From NCBI GenBank assembly GCA_009602735.1, contig WELA01001079.1, positions 170,965 through 234,964 of the forward strand: a DNA stretch of 64,000 nt, given 5' to 3'. Both the position numbers and the translations under genes were made by a program. This stretch comes from Mesotaenium endlicherianum. Taxonomy: Eukaryota > Streptophyta > Zygnematophyceae > Zygnematales > Mesotaeniaceae. Numbering within the stretch: position 1 is the first letter of the stretch; every line of letters starts with the position of its first letter. The notes beneath the pieces were generated by a model. The model worked only from the letters and a program-made list of their open reading frames with translations, had not been told where the DNA came from and made no database searches. Below, one piece after another: positions 22,916-34,018 of this stretch.

Positions 22916-22920
22916 TACCA
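22908..22920 (-). other. putative LTR-retrotransposon primer-binding site
   Basis: On the minus strand this reads TGGTATCAGAGTG, an exact match to the common plant LTR-element primer site. Text to its right on the plus strand (22921 onward) would then be the end of a 5' LTR. I could not define the other LTR boundary. Confidence 0.4.
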
Positions 22921-24089
22921 ATTTGGCCAAATATGAAAACCAAACAACGCTCAAGGAACTGAATCTACGCCCATCTCCGCTCAAAGCGTAGACGGATTTT
23001 TCCACGCTACGTGAGGCAAAGTGGATAATTTTTTCTCAGAAACAAGAGGCAAAAATGGTACATCAAATGGCAAATAAATCCCCACCTCTGAAGGTAAAAA
23101 TATTCTTCGTTTCATGCAATTTGTACCACTCACCGATTGTGAATTTATTACAAATCCCTAAGTGTGGTCGTAGGTTCCATCTCCCTTGATTGCCACTAAC
23201 GTGTCGTTTGTTGCTTACGTCAATGCTAGGTAGCCTAATAATGTTATGGTACTTACTCCATTTGTATTGGTCGCGCTCCGTGTCACATGCACAAACTTGA
23301 AATCAAAAAAAAAGTCACATAGCTGATTTCAAAAAGATGTGAGCCTGTCAGATCGCCGATTTGCATTGATCAATCTGACCACTTGCGACGATTTCAAATC
23401 TGGTCGAGGTCGTCGAGAGTGATCAATTTGAAAAATTGAGCCGGGAGTTGACTTTCGGACCCATGAAACACCACGGATTAATCCACATTTAAAACTGATG
23501 TTTTGAGAACATCCGAACGAGTTTGCGAGGAATTGCCCGGTAGTTTTGTAATTTTGTATCAACTCTCCGCCCGGATGGGTTACGAGAGGTGACTAGGGCC
23601 ATCAAGCATAATTGACGGCCCTTGGGGGCTTAGCATCCCCAACGAGCTAAGGTCTGCCGGTCCTAATGCCCGACAAGCTCCAGCGCCCTGACGAGCCTAA
23701 GCTCCGACGTGGTCCAGAGCCCTGATGGGCGTAACGCCTGACAGGCTCTAGAGCTTGACGGGCCTGGCGACCTTTGAGATTGTACTGGGGGGTTTGACAG
23801 AGACCACCATGTGGCACCTATATAGTTTGACTGACTCGGTTTGTCACTCACATGTGTGTAATCTCGAAGATTAACGATCAAAGTCTTAAAGCTATTTTGA
23901 CACAATGTCAATAAAGTCGACAACTTCCAAAAGAAAGGGAGCCGTCGGCAAAAGTTGACTTTGGCCTTTTGTACTTCTGTAGGTGTGCTCTGATTGGTCA
24001 ATCAAAACAAAACTGCATGCTTCACTCCGCTCTCAAGCGAAGAAATATCTTCGTTTAAAAGCGGGGGGGTTCCTTAAAGCACATCTCCA
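22921..24089. other. no gene recognised; possible LTR with GC-rich degenerate repeats
   Basis: If the primer site at 22908-22920 is real, part of this stretch is a minus-strand LTR. At 23664-23770 a degenerate unit of about 33-36 bp, built on CTCCAGAGCCCTGACGGGCST, recurs about three times. No coding sequence was recognised. Confidence 0.3.
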
Positions 24090-25396
24090 TATACCATTCT
24101 CCCGCTCAAAAAAAGCAAAGGTTGGGTACTTCTCTGGCGCTGAATTTTCGTTCGGAGATGTGCAGTCTCCTCTAGACCACTTTCAGAGTGTATCAAAAAG
24201 GCGTTGGCGGGGAATGCATTGGGGACTGCGGCGCATTGTGCTTGGACGCCTTTCAAGAAGATGGCGTTCAAAAACTGGGCCGACATGGTGAGGTTGAACA
24301 GAGGCAACAAGAAGGCCAAGAGAACCATATACGATCACGGCACATACACGGCAATAGCATACATGGCCCTTGCACCCCTCATGCCTATTTTACTGCGCCC
24401 ATTGGGTCATCCCAGGGTACAAACGCATGACACGGAACAGGTCAACTTCAACATGAACAAGTACAAGAAGAGGCTAAAGGAAGAAGAGGCCAAAGGCAGT
24501 GAAGCTTTGGTTGAAGCTGTGCAACCTCATACAGATTCGCTAAGAAAGCTCCCTTAGCGAGGGGTATGTTAACAAGATAAAGAGACTGGCAAAGGACTAT
24601 CACAATGACTTAATTGAGGCATTTCCTGTGCAAGAGATTGGCGCCGAGGAGGGAATCACCATGCACCTCAACGGTGCGAGTCACAACATGCATTAACTGC
24701 TGCATTACAGCTATGCCGTGAAGCAGTACAGCCCTGTGATTCTCTTGTGAGGCCACTCCTTCAATAGCCAACACAGGTTCGTGAAGAACAACATGCCGAC
24801 TCTCAATAACACGCATTACCTAAACAGATCCCAGTGGCTGCTGTATAGGACTCTAGACAGCTTGTGCAAGATGGACATCTTGAGGGGCCACGGTTACGTA
24901 GTCACTCGACGCATGGAAATGGTCGTTCAACTGGTGGAGGCTCTGAGAATAACTAGTTTCTTGAGAAGACTTTGTGCTGTGGAAACTTATGCAGGGGAAG
25001 CAGAAACACACCCAATGCATAACAGCAAGCCCGGTAAACCTAAGGAGGTTTAGAAGCGGGTGCAGTTGGCCTGAGGCTTGCTTTGCCATGGGGCTATTGG
25101 CAACAAGTGATGCTCTTATAGATGCCTTCTTCATATAGCATATTCTTGTTGAAGGCAACTTTAAGTCTACTGTGCACGCCACCGACATGGGTGAGAAATT
25201 TTGAGGCATGCGAAGTGGTGATGAATGATCCTCATTTGCGTTCTTGTGCACCAGGATACGGAAACATTGACACCGTTCTTGCATGGACTTGGCGCAAATT
25301 GGGATTAAGAAGCAGGGCATGGAGTGGAAATACTGCTCGCTCTTGGAATTTGACAAAGAGGTCCTGGGTGAGAGTCTCTGAGACGACAAGAATGGC
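24090..25396 (+). other. degenerate coding-like sequence of unknown identity
   Basis: Open frames such as 24204-24557 (KKMAFKNWADMVRLNRGNKK, then YMALAPLMPILLRPLGHP) and 24781-25053 (NRSQWLLYRTLDSLCKMDIL) look protein-like but match no family I recognise. They lie directly upstream of a chromovirus integrase end, so they may belong to that element or to a fragment fused to it. Confidence 0.25.
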
Positions 25397-26019
25397 CAGC
25401 TTCTCTTTGCCAAGGAATGGATCAATGAGCGCATATACATGTGCAAGAAGGCTTCCAAGGGAAGGCCCAAGCCGACCTTCAAAGTTAATGATCACGTGTT
25501 GGTGGCCGCCAACGAATTAGCCAGAGGTGCTGAGAGAATGAACAGGCAGGTGAGAGTTACCAAAGTGGAAATACTGTTCGTGCACATTATGGACCTCATC
25601 TCTCATCCTATGGACAGGAAGGAGTATTTGGGACCCTTCAAGATTATGCAGCATGTCAACCCCATTGCTTTCAAGCTAAAACTTCCCCAAACTATGCACA
25701 TTGACGCCATATTCCACGCTTCCCTCTTCAAGCCATATGTGCAACCTATTAACAAGTTCTGAGGACCAGTGACAACCCCACCAGCCCCAACAATAGTGAA
25801 TGATCATTTGGAGTATGAAGTGGAAGCCATATTGGCTATGAGGAATTTTAAGAGGCAACAGCAATATCTCATCATGTCGAAAGGAAATCTAGGTTTGGAG
25901 AATGGTTGGGTGGCGGCGCAATACCTCGACAAAGTTCTCGGAAAGCTAAAATGCTTCTTTGCCGCCAACCCACATTTTGGACCAGCCCCAAGTCTCTCTA
26001 CTAGGAGCCAGAAGGCTTG
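25397..26019 (+). pseudogene. chromovirus integrase C-terminus and chromodomain
   Basis: From EWINERIYMCKKASKG the frame reads FKVNDHVLVAANELARG, then YLGPFKIMQHVNPIAFKLKL and IDAIFHASLFKPYV, the C-terminal integrase fold of Ty3/gypsy elements. A TGA at 25760-25762 separates it from a chromodomain (EYEVEAILAMRNFKRQQQYL, then NGWVAAQYLDKV). Chromodomains tether integration to histone-marked heterochromatin. The second aromatic position of the usual chromodomain cage is weak. Catalytic integrase, RT and gag are missing upstream. Confidence 0.75.
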
Positions 26020-26861
26020 AGGGAGGTAGCCCGCCACCATCAAGAAGCAGCAGAGACCCCTTGGAGGCAGCCTACAAGACCTGAAAGAAAGGCAAATTTG
26101 GCATTAGACACTCTTCTATTCTCGGAGTTTCTAGACAGAAATTTGAAATTGCTGATAGGCATCTCCATATTAAATCTTGAGCTCTTACTTGGTTGTAGTC
26201 CAAAAATAGGTGGTTGTTTAGAATCTAAGTTCGCTCACTTTAAAGCTATGGTAAGAGAGATGCAAATCTCTAAACAAAGTGGGATCAGGCCGTTGGCATT
26301 ATTAGGGTAGAATGTGGCTTCTATTATTGTGCCCTTCTCTGAATTGGGAATGCTCTCAAACTCCTAGCTATGATAGAACACTTTATCGCGCCCATTTCAA
26401 GACTAATTTTACAAGATTTGAAGAAGTACTGAAGCGCTTAAGGTTTTCAAAAAAAATTACACCGATTGGAGGAGTGCCTTTTCATTCTGCTCTTCAGGGC
26501 ACTCCAAAAGTTGAAAAGTTCTCAAATATGGTGAGTTGATGAATGTCTTTAATGTGCTTTATTTGGCACTAGGATTTTTAGATTTGAAGCAGCGTTGTGG
26601 ACATTTGCAATTTTTGACTTCGTGGCAAATTCTGGGTAAACTTTTACTATTTTCCTTATCATCAAGGAGTAGGCTAGCCAATAAGGTCACACCACCCACG
26701 ACCTTGCCTAGTCTACCTTACGTTTGTAGCTCCTAAATTGGTCCTTTGACTAGTTTTCTTTACATGTGTGGCACCTGACTTAAAGTCTTTGACTAGTCCT
26801 CTCCACATGTGTAAGGCCTGACTTGACGCGCCGAGACGTCGCTCTTGGGTCCGGGGAGTGA

Positions 26862-27362
26862 TGTAATGATGTGAGTTATAATGTATTAATTTGCTTCTAT
26901 TTTAACGATTCTGAACATTTTGAAAGTAATTTTGTGAGGCTTCAAGTTTGAATAGATACTCTAGTGACTTGGTTCATGTCCTACCAACCTTTTGAGGCAT
27001 TTTCAAAGTCAGAGGAAGAACCTAGAAAAAATCCGTGTGGCAAAAGTCAGATATGTCAATTTTGAGTCAAAAAATAATGTGTACATTATTCTAGAAAGAG
27101 GTGGCAAGTTTTGGGATGTGTTGGGTGCCAACTCATTAATATGCACCTTCCTAGAAATTACCAACGTAGCAAGTATACAAACAAGAGCTAGAAAATAAAG
27201 AGGCATTCCAGTATCACTCTTGTACTTGCCAAATTCCAGAAGCATATTCGTAACATTTAAGAAGTCATCTCTCTTTGAAGAAGCTATCATTTGTGTTCAA
27301 AGATCCTTGTCTTGATTAGATGAAGTATTCTAGTTAGTAAGTGTTCTATTTGTTTCACTACA
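26862..27362 (+). repeat. chromovirus 3' LTR, 501 bp
   Basis: Begins TGTAATGATGTGAG directly after a purine-rich tract (GGTCCGGGGAGTGA) and ends TTTCACTACA. It is homologous to the solo LTR at 15905-16408. The flanks AGTGA and ACGAT do not match, as expected for the downstream LTR of an element whose 5' half is gone. Confidence 0.75.
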
Positions 27363-28640
27363 ACGATGCTCAGATGGTCTTGCATCCTTTGCGGGAGCTT
27401 TCGCAGTCACCCTCTAAGTCTTTACCGTACCCCGTCTTCTCTAGCATTGGTCAGGTCACCTATACCAGTTGTACTGCGAAGTGCTCCACTTCCTCACCGC
27501 CGAAGTCAATCAGCTTGCGTGGTTCGTGCGTCCAAGACCTGTTACTGCCTTGTCCAGCTCCTACAGCCCGCGCACCGACCCCGGTTGTTCCTCGTCCGGC
27601 CCCATTCATCCCACCACCTGCAGCCCAATTACGCGCCGGGGCATTGCTTCCTTCTTCTTTGTTCACTGTGTCTTCTGTTGCCCTTATGCAGTCACAGGAG
27701 GAGATCACGCGCAAGCTCCTCTATCGTCGTCCATGGCCCATTGCTTAGCCCGTATCGGCCACTTATGTTGCTCCCGCGTCTTCGTCCTGTCGTCCGCCCG
27801 GGCCACCCCTGGCCCCCGAGTCGCGAGCTCTTCACCCTTGCCAGCATCAGCGTCTCCAGCTGGGTTGTCTACTGTTGCTCCTCCTTTCTCTCCCGTTTTT
27901 GTACACAGCCCCTCAGGTAAGTCCTCCCTCTATCTTTTCTCACCCCTTTTGAACAGCAGCGTGCATTGCCTTTTAATGATATGCTCAATAACCCACACGC
28001 CTCTTTTCTCATCAATGGTCTCGCTCCCGGTGTAGTTCTCCTTGATAATGGTGCTCAGCCAGTCCTGTTAGGATAGGTTTTGTGTTGCCACCTTAACATC
28101 AACGTAACCGATTTTGAGCCCTGTCCAAACCCTGTTATGTCTTCCCTTAACCACACTGCACACCAAACTCGTCGCTGTATTCCCATTACACTAAATGCAC
28201 ATTCACGTGCTGTTGTGCCCGTTCTTGTCCTCTTTGGCGTCTAGTCGTGTTCTCAGAGGGTGGAGGGTCACTGACAGGTTCTAGTGGTTAGTCGGGTTAG
28301 GGCGGTAGGCGAGGATGGTCTAGTCTATGTGCATTGGTGGTGAACACTGGGACCCATGATCCGCTCACAAGGTTTTGCTGTTGAGCAGCTGTGAGGCTCC
28401 CTCCTAGATCATGCGCACTTTCTTTACCTTCACAGATGATGTTGCTGCCCATATGTGTGAAGGTTGACCATCAAGCTTGGTTTCCTGAAGGGTTGTTGCG
28501 GGTACCTAGTGGGATCTCCCATTATCCATGGCTAAATTATCACCGTACCATAGGCAATCCTCATGAGAATGTCCAAGGATTGCAAGGGGTTAGAGAGAGT
28601 AAGGGACATTGGGGTGTCGGGTTCTTTTTGTCTTGGTGAT
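27363..28640 (+). pseudogene. Ty3-type gag tail and aspartic protease remnant
   Basis: A Pro/Ser/Ala-rich stretch (27366-27750) resembles a gag linker. At about 28010-28250 a frame reads LINGLAPGVVLLDNGAQPVL, where DNGA fits the retropepsin active site (D-S/T/N-G-A), then RRCIPITLNAHSRAVVPVLV. Several stops interrupt it. It is probably protease of a copy related to the methyltransferase-bearing Ty3 family, but no LTR links it to either neighbour. Confidence 0.45.
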
Positions 28641-28824
28641 TAGTCGTACGTGTGCGTGTCAACCTTTAGGTTTGCCTGTAGTTTATATGTAGTTTATTTC
28701 AGATTTGTATGAGATGACGCGATGACGCGTTCATCGTATTTGTGAGAGTATGATTTTGTTTCGTAGGCACTGGGCATAGCATTCAAGAGCACGCTGCTTA
28801 CGCCGCGAGCTAACACCATTTCGA

Positions 28825-29090
28825 TGTTAGCTTTGTGTGTTCGTTTTCACGAGTGAGATGATACTTGTTTCTAGATGACTTATATTCATGGTGTAAGTAT
28901 TTGTGTACTCTCGCATTCCACACTTTTTATGTGTAGGTTGCTCGTAGTGCACGCCCCCACTCACATACAGTTGCTAACACCACATTCTTTCTCGCGGCCA
29001 TAACATAGCTCTTCACTAATAGTTCGCTCGATATGATAGGTCCATACGCCCTCGTTCTAGGTAGCTCTACCTCGCCTTAGCTTGTTTACA
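28825..29090 (+). repeat. LTR of the methyltransferase-bearing Ty3 element (5' copy)
   Basis: Begins TGTTAGCTTTG and ends GCTTGTTTACA. It is homologous from 28829 to 47955-48215, sharing GAGATGATACTTGTTTCTAG, TAGTGCACGCCCCCACTC and CCACATTCTTTCTCGCGGCC. It lies about 1.1 kb upstream of the gag ORF. Confidence 0.6.
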
Positions 29091-29526
29091 TACAAAGCTA
29101 ACAAAGCCACCAAGGGTTAGAAGCTTGAGGCGGGTGGAGCCACTCGCAAGGGCGGAATCCGCTAGAGTCCTTCATGAGGTAAGCACTTCTCTGAGTTGAG
29201 CTTGTTTTCGCTCCTTATGTGCGCCAGCAGCTTCAAAGTCATATCTCTTAGGCCGTTTGTGTACTTGGGTAATTAATGTGTGATTCCTCGTGTTATCACT
29301 CGTGTGTGCACATGTGTTATTATGCGGCCCAACTACTTGGGCCGGGTGTGTGATCACTTGTTTTAAGTTGTTAGTTCCGTGTGTTTTGAGTTCCTTTAGA
29401 CCACTTGTTTGGTAGTATACGAGTCTCTGCATTTGGCCTTTTGTGTTGGCCAAGCTGTGTATTTCTCTGATGTTCTTTTGTGTGCTTTAAGCGTTAGTTG
29501 TGTGCGTCATTTAGGCGTGGGTCGGT

Positions 29527-29975
29527 GTGCGCGTGTGGGCGTGGGGGTGTGAAGGAATGCAAATAGAGCGTGTGTGTGCATTTGGAAGCAGCAGCTCTGT
29601 CAGCAGCAGCAGCTCCGTGAGTAGTAGCTGCATCAGCAATTGCTGCGCAGCAGCAATTGAGTCACCATCAGCTGATCAGCAGCAGTTGCGTTGGCAACGT
29701 TTGCGTCAGCAGCATCCAAGTCAGCAGTAGCTACTCGACAACAGCAGGTCAGCATCAGCTGAGTCAGCGACGGCTGTTCAGCTGCAGTTGCGTCAGCCAC
29801 GTCTGCGTCAGCAGCAGCTGAGTCAGCAGCAGCTATTTTGGGAGCAGCTGTACCCGCAGTTGCTGAGTCAGTAGCAGCTGTGTCAAGTACTCCTAATTTA
29901 GTAGCAGCTGCGGCAGTTGCTAACGCAGCTGAGTCAGCATCAGCGGCGCCAGCGATAGCAGCAGCTGCCGCTCTT
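29527..29975 (+). repeat. AGC/CAGCTG-rich low-complexity repeat
   Basis: Runs of GTCAGCAGCAGCTGAGTCAG-like text give Ala/Ser/Gln-rich open frames in several phases. It is leader-region sequence between LTR and gag. The open frames are a composition effect. Confidence 0.7.
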
Positions 29976-30167
29976 GGACGCTATTTTTCTCGTTTGTTTG
30001 TGGATTGGGGCCAGGTGCCCCATTGCGCCGATGCTGCTAGTTGTTCTCACGCCGCTCTCTAACCAAGTTGCCTCGTCGGGGATTTGCAATTCTTCTCATG
30101 TTCCTTCCCCCGTGTTTGCCAAGTTCAAATGTAGTGGGTCCCTACCTGTTGCCTTTGAGCTAGTTGC

Positions 30168-31035
30168 ATGCACAACACTCCAGGACGTACACGGAGTGGT
30201 ACGTTATACCAGTGCAATTATGTGGACCATCCTCCTACCTCCGCACTCTCGAGTGATTTGCCTGACTTTGAGCTTGGGAAGGGGGTTGATTCTAACTTGC
30301 TTTTGTTGCATCAATCGTCGCTTCTTTCCATCTTGGAGTCATATTCTGGATTATCTTTGGACCCCATTTTTGAGTCGTTGTCTTCTCACCTTGCCGATCG
30401 AGAGTCTCCGCCTGTGAGTTTTGTGATTGCATTCGAGTTTGGATTCTCAAACAAGCGATTTCAGTTCGGTTGTAAGGGATTTTTCACTCTAGCTTCTGCC
30501 ACGTCGCTTTCTCAGACCTATATAGGGCACTCTAATGGGATTTATATCGCTGCATTGGACTCTAAGATCGATGCTTCAATGGCCCTGATGCGCGCTCATA
30601 ACCAAAATCTCACACGTTATTTGTTTTTTGACACTCTGTCCTCACTCCTCGACAGAGAGGCGCTATTGTTCTACCAGAGGTTCAGAGCTGACATCATCCA
30701 AACGGTGCCGGACGCCGTGCCTGGTGCCGTTCCTATTCACAAATTTGAGGCCCCTCCGATCCCGCCTGCGGACCATCCTCGGGTGGCAGTTGCAGCTGCT
30801 GCCACTGCAGCCGCTGTGGCCGCCGGGTTGGACAACGCAACAGCGGCAGTAGTTGTCGCAGTTGCTGGGCTGGGATCGGTTGGGGGTGAGGGTGGGAAAC
30901 TTGCACTGCTTGGGGGGGGTGTGGGAGACCCTGTCGGACTGAGATTGGTTGAGTTCGCTCTATCGGCGTGCGCTTCTCTCGTCAAGCAGCTCGCGACACC
31001 ATCAGTCCATGCCGAAGCGCCAGCAACAAACAGTG
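30168..31035 (+). pseudogene. Ty3-type gag, first part (interrupted by a chromovirus insertion)
   Basis: A long uninterrupted frame (about 289 codons to the insertion point) encodes a structural-protein-like sequence (SILESYSGLSLDPIFESLSS, then ALMRAHNQNLTRYLFFDTLS) ending in an Ala/Val/Gly-rich stretch. It stops where the 9-kb chromovirus array begins (TGAAATG at 31036). The CAGTG at 31031-31035 is repeated at 40003-40007, and capsid-like coding resumes there. The frames on the two sides are offset by one base, so an indel exists in addition to the insertion. Assignment as gag rests on position (LTR, leader, this ORF, zinc knuckle, pol), not on a recognised domain. Confidence 0.5.
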
Positions 31036-31755
31036 TGAAATGAATCCACTTACCAAATAGGCGATTAACAATTAATAAATATCTTCATATCAGCAAGTAG
31101 TCCGTATGGTATTTTCCGTTAACTGGTTAAACGGCAAAGGACAACACACTAGCAGTGAACAATACTCGGACGTCAAATGCGAGTAAACTAGCATCGATAA
31201 TGCAATCAGTAAACTCACACATAAGCAAGGTTAGAAGACAGTGCGTACGAATGGCTTCTCGCCTTGGATTCAGATCTCTCTCAGTCAGCTGTACAAGAGA
31301 GTTGGCCTCGTTTCCGAATGCCGAACTCGAGAGCAATGCCTAGCATAGGCACATGGAATGAGTTTACTGTTCAACGGCCAGTGCGAGGGGACCGCCGACC
31401 CGGGAGTTGACCACGTTGGTAGGACCTCGGTTAACCAAATCCACCGCCATCTCGCATCATCCCAAATTGCCATCCATCCTAAGGATGTCATCTGGCCATT
31501 CATCTAGCACACCACACTTAGATGCATATCTAGGCAGTTTGCTGCTACCAAGTACGGAAGTCAGCTGGCTGTCAAAGAATGTGTCAGCAAGCTGACTTAA
31601 GTTGACTACAGCCTGCTGCTTCCGGCTGAGTCATCAAACTGATATTAAATATGAAGTCCAGCAGACTGATTATTAAGTAGAGTTCAGCTGGCTGAACTTA
31701 ATTAACTATTGAATTTAAGTGAACATCATATCTACTAATATTCTGATTCATTACA
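31036..31755 (-). repeat. chromovirus 3' LTR
   Basis: In element sense it begins TGTAATGAATCAG and ends TTCATTTCA. The adjoining purine tract (AAGTTGGAGGGAT in element sense, 31756-31768) marks it as the 3' LTR. Confidence 0.9.
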
Positions 31756-31773
31756 ATCCCTCCAACTTAAATT

Positions 31774-31790
31774 GTTGTCGCCTCGACAAC
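31774..31790 (-). other. hairpin next to the polypurine tract
   Basis: GTTGTCG-CCT-CGACAAC, a perfect 7-bp stem with a 3-nt loop, 18 bp from the 3' LTR. Equivalent hairpins occur at 57073-57089 and, with different stem bases, at 57955-57973. Confidence 0.6.
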
Positions 31791-31867
31791 ATTAAACTGC
31801 AGAAGTCTTAAATAAGGGAATTGAACCTGGCCATCCTTCCCCGCTGACTGCCTTTTCAGTCTCTCAC

Positions 31868-33567
31868 CTAGGGGGTTGTTCCTGGGGCTTCAGGATGAGG
31901 AGACACAGATCTGGACCTAGATCTGGACAGCCCTCTAGGTTTGTCAGCTGGCCTTCTAAAGAATCCAGTTTGTTCTAAAGTTGGACCTTGAGGAGAACGA
32001 AGGATGGTAGCCTGCTCTTTAACTACTTGGGTGTTGATCCCCACATAGACAGGCAATCCAGTAGGTTGCTAAAATACATTTGCAAGAGGTACATGCCCTT
32101 GAGCAAAGGGGGAGGCCGGCATACCTCTGCCCACCCCGCGTGTCCCTCTTCTGGCACTCCTGTCCTTTGGGGATTTCTACCTGTGTTTGCTGCCAAGTAT
32201 AGTCAGATCAACGTCTTCCCCTGCTTGGGCAGGTGGGCTGGGGGACCGAGTGCGGGGTCCACTTGCCTCCATGACCGGGATCACGTTCCATATACCTGAT
32301 CTTGGTTCCTTAGGAAGTGCTCCTGCCTGCCCCTGGGTGTCTCGAGTACCACCTCCTGATGCTTCTCCTTTGCCTTGTTCTTCTTCCTCATCCTTCTCAT
32401 CTTCCTTCTCTGAGAGAGTAGGAGTCTCGTCGACTAAGTCGTCCTGCTCCCTAGTAGACATAGAGTAGTCTACTGACCCCCCTTTCTAAGGGCGTGCTGG
32501 AGGTTGCTTGGCCTTCAGCCTGCTGATATCTATCCGGCCTGCATTCTTCGCCCATTTGACGAAGGCATGCTTTCCCTTAGAGAAGTAGTCTTTCCCCCTC
32601 CTCTTGTGCTCTTTGGTCTCTGCATTCATATTGCTCAGGCAACCATTCAGCCTAGGGTCCCAAGGGGAAATGCGCGGTGGTAGGATGAGGTAGCCGTCTA
32701 GGCCATAGTGGAATCGTCTGGTTGGGCTCAGTCACACTCCTGCTTTTTTTTTGTGATGGTCATCCACCTCGAGTCTGTTGGCTGCTAGTAGTACTGGGGT
32801 CCATGCTTAGCCTTTCTTAGTTTACATGGGAACCAGTGAAGAGAGAACATCTGCTCTCCTGCTTCCCTGGCCAAGTACTCCCAGCTCCTTCTCTCAACTT
32901 CATTGTAAGCTGGCAATAGTGTGAGGTAGAATACCGTATCCTTAAAGCTATTGGGCCGCATGCTCACCATCCTGATGAGTCTCTGATCTCCCACAATTGC
33001 TGATATTGGGACTGGCTTGTTCTCTGAATTATTGGCAAGGTACCGGGCCTGCTCTGCTGTATAGCCCACCATCTTGGCATAATCCTCAAAGGGGACCACA
33101 CCAGTGTGTGTTTCAATGTACCTATCCAGTGCTGCAGTTCCTTCCCTCTGTAGCAGTGTTGTCTGGTCCAGCTTGTAGATCTCTTGGGCTGCCAGCAATG
33201 CTTCCTTCAGGTTATCAAAGTTTTGGCCACCCACCACAGTATACTTGTAAGTGGCCAAGCTCTTCTGCCTGTCCGCTTCAGCCGTTTTCCTTCTCTCCTC
33301 CTCTGCCGCTGTCGCTTCTACTTGTTGTTTCTTCTGTCTCTCCTCCTCAGCTTTCCTGAGGTTTTTTGCTTCCTGATCCTTCTTCCTCTGTGCTTCTTCT
33401 GCCGCCTCTTGTTGTTTACGGACCCTTTCTTGTTCTCTCCTGGTGAGGGACGTCGCCGCCAGTTCCTTTTGGTATTGCTCCATTGTCCTCCTGGCTTCTT
33501 CTGCCTTGCGCTTTGTGTCCTCCTTTTGTGTGGTGGGAGCCATTTTGCACATGTAACCAGGGCACAA
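31868..33567 (-). pseudogene. extra 3' ORF of the chromovirus (full extent, with lesions)
   Basis: Downstream of the 260-codon ORF at 33567-32785, coding-like sequence continues on the same strand to near the 3' LTR. After the TAG at 32785 and a frame change come LDGYLILPPRISPWDPRLNG and KGKHAFVKWAKNAGRIDISR. After another stop comes an acidic Glu/Asp-rich segment (32461-32177), then an Arg/Ser-rich tail (GLSRSRSRSVSPHP, 32056-31868). I infer one ancestral protein of roughly 500-560 residues. No catalytic motif, signal peptide or membrane span is seen, so it is not envelope-like by sequence. Confidence 0.45.
32785..33567 (-). CDS. coiled-coil protein of unknown function, extra ORF after chromovirus pol
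   Basis: An uninterrupted 260-codon frame starts with ATG at 33567. A second Met at residue 9 (MAPTTQKEDTK) may be the true start. Residues 15-115 are almost entirely Lys/Glu/Arg/Gln/Ala (RREQERVRKQQEAAEEAQRK, LRKAEEERQKKQQVEATAAE), a strong long coiled-coil pattern. Residues 120-250 look globular (YTVVGGQNFDNLKEALLAAQ, PFEDYAKMVGYTAEQARYLA). It lies between the chromodomain and the 3' LTR, on the strand of pol. It is in better condition than the surrounding pol. I recognise no family. It could be a captured host gene or an element-specific RNA- or capsid-associated protein. Confidence 0.6.
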   Translation of the reverse strand: MCPGYMCKMAPTTQKEDTKRKAEEARRTMEQYQKELAATSLTRREQERVRKQQEAAEEAQRKKDQEAKNLRKAEEERQKKQQVEATAAEEERRKTAEADRQKSLATYKYTVVGGQNFDNLKEALLAAQEIYKLDQTTLLQREGTAALDRYIETHTGVVPFEDYAKMVGYTAEQARYLANNSENKPVPISAIVGDQRLIRMVSMRPNSFKDTVFYLTLLPAYNEVERRSWEYLAREAGEQMFSLHWFPCKLRKAKHGPQYY

Positions 33568-34018
33568 GTTGGTAGGATATCGACCTTTGTCCTAGAAGTT
33601 CGTATTAATATGGCAGGAAGGGAGTAAGTTCGTATTAATATGGTATATTTGTTCCTGTTTACCTTACAGGGTGATTGCTAGGAGTTGACGTAGTTGCGGT
33701 GCGCTAAACATAAACGTATGAATGTGTTTCAGGTTTGTTAAGTGATGTATGGCTGTGCAAGGCCCTTTTTCCTTCAGTTAAAGGTGCTTTATGTGGGCCA
33801 GGCTGTCCCATCTGTCACTATGCTGACACTTAGGGTTCACATAACTGTCCCTTTCTCGCTCTCGCACATTTACTGTCATATATTTTCCAATCCAACTTAA
33901 ATGGAGACAAGACCTCCTGTCACCTTCCCGTGTCAACTCAAATGACTGTAAGGGAGGTGCTCCAGCCGCCTGAAGGTGGAACCGTTTCAATGCCCCTTTG
34001 GCATTAGTCAGCTTGTCT

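Noticed and set aside
15905-27362. The LTRs at 15905 and 26862 as the two ends of one 11-kb element
   Set aside because: The first has its own TCAGC duplications on both sides, so it is a solo LTR and not a partner of the second.
27366-27920. Overlapping 135-188-codon ORFs in three frames
   Set aside because: Pro/Ser/Ala-rich low-complexity text open in all frames; I keep only the protease-like segment downstream as evidence.
29838-30062. Ala-rich ORF as a gene
   Set aside because: Made of GCAGCTG/AGCAGC repeats; several frames are open.
32785-33567. Envelope-like gene in the chromovirus
   Set aside because: No signal peptide, membrane span, Cys pattern or fusion-like segment; the N-terminal half is a charged coiled coil.
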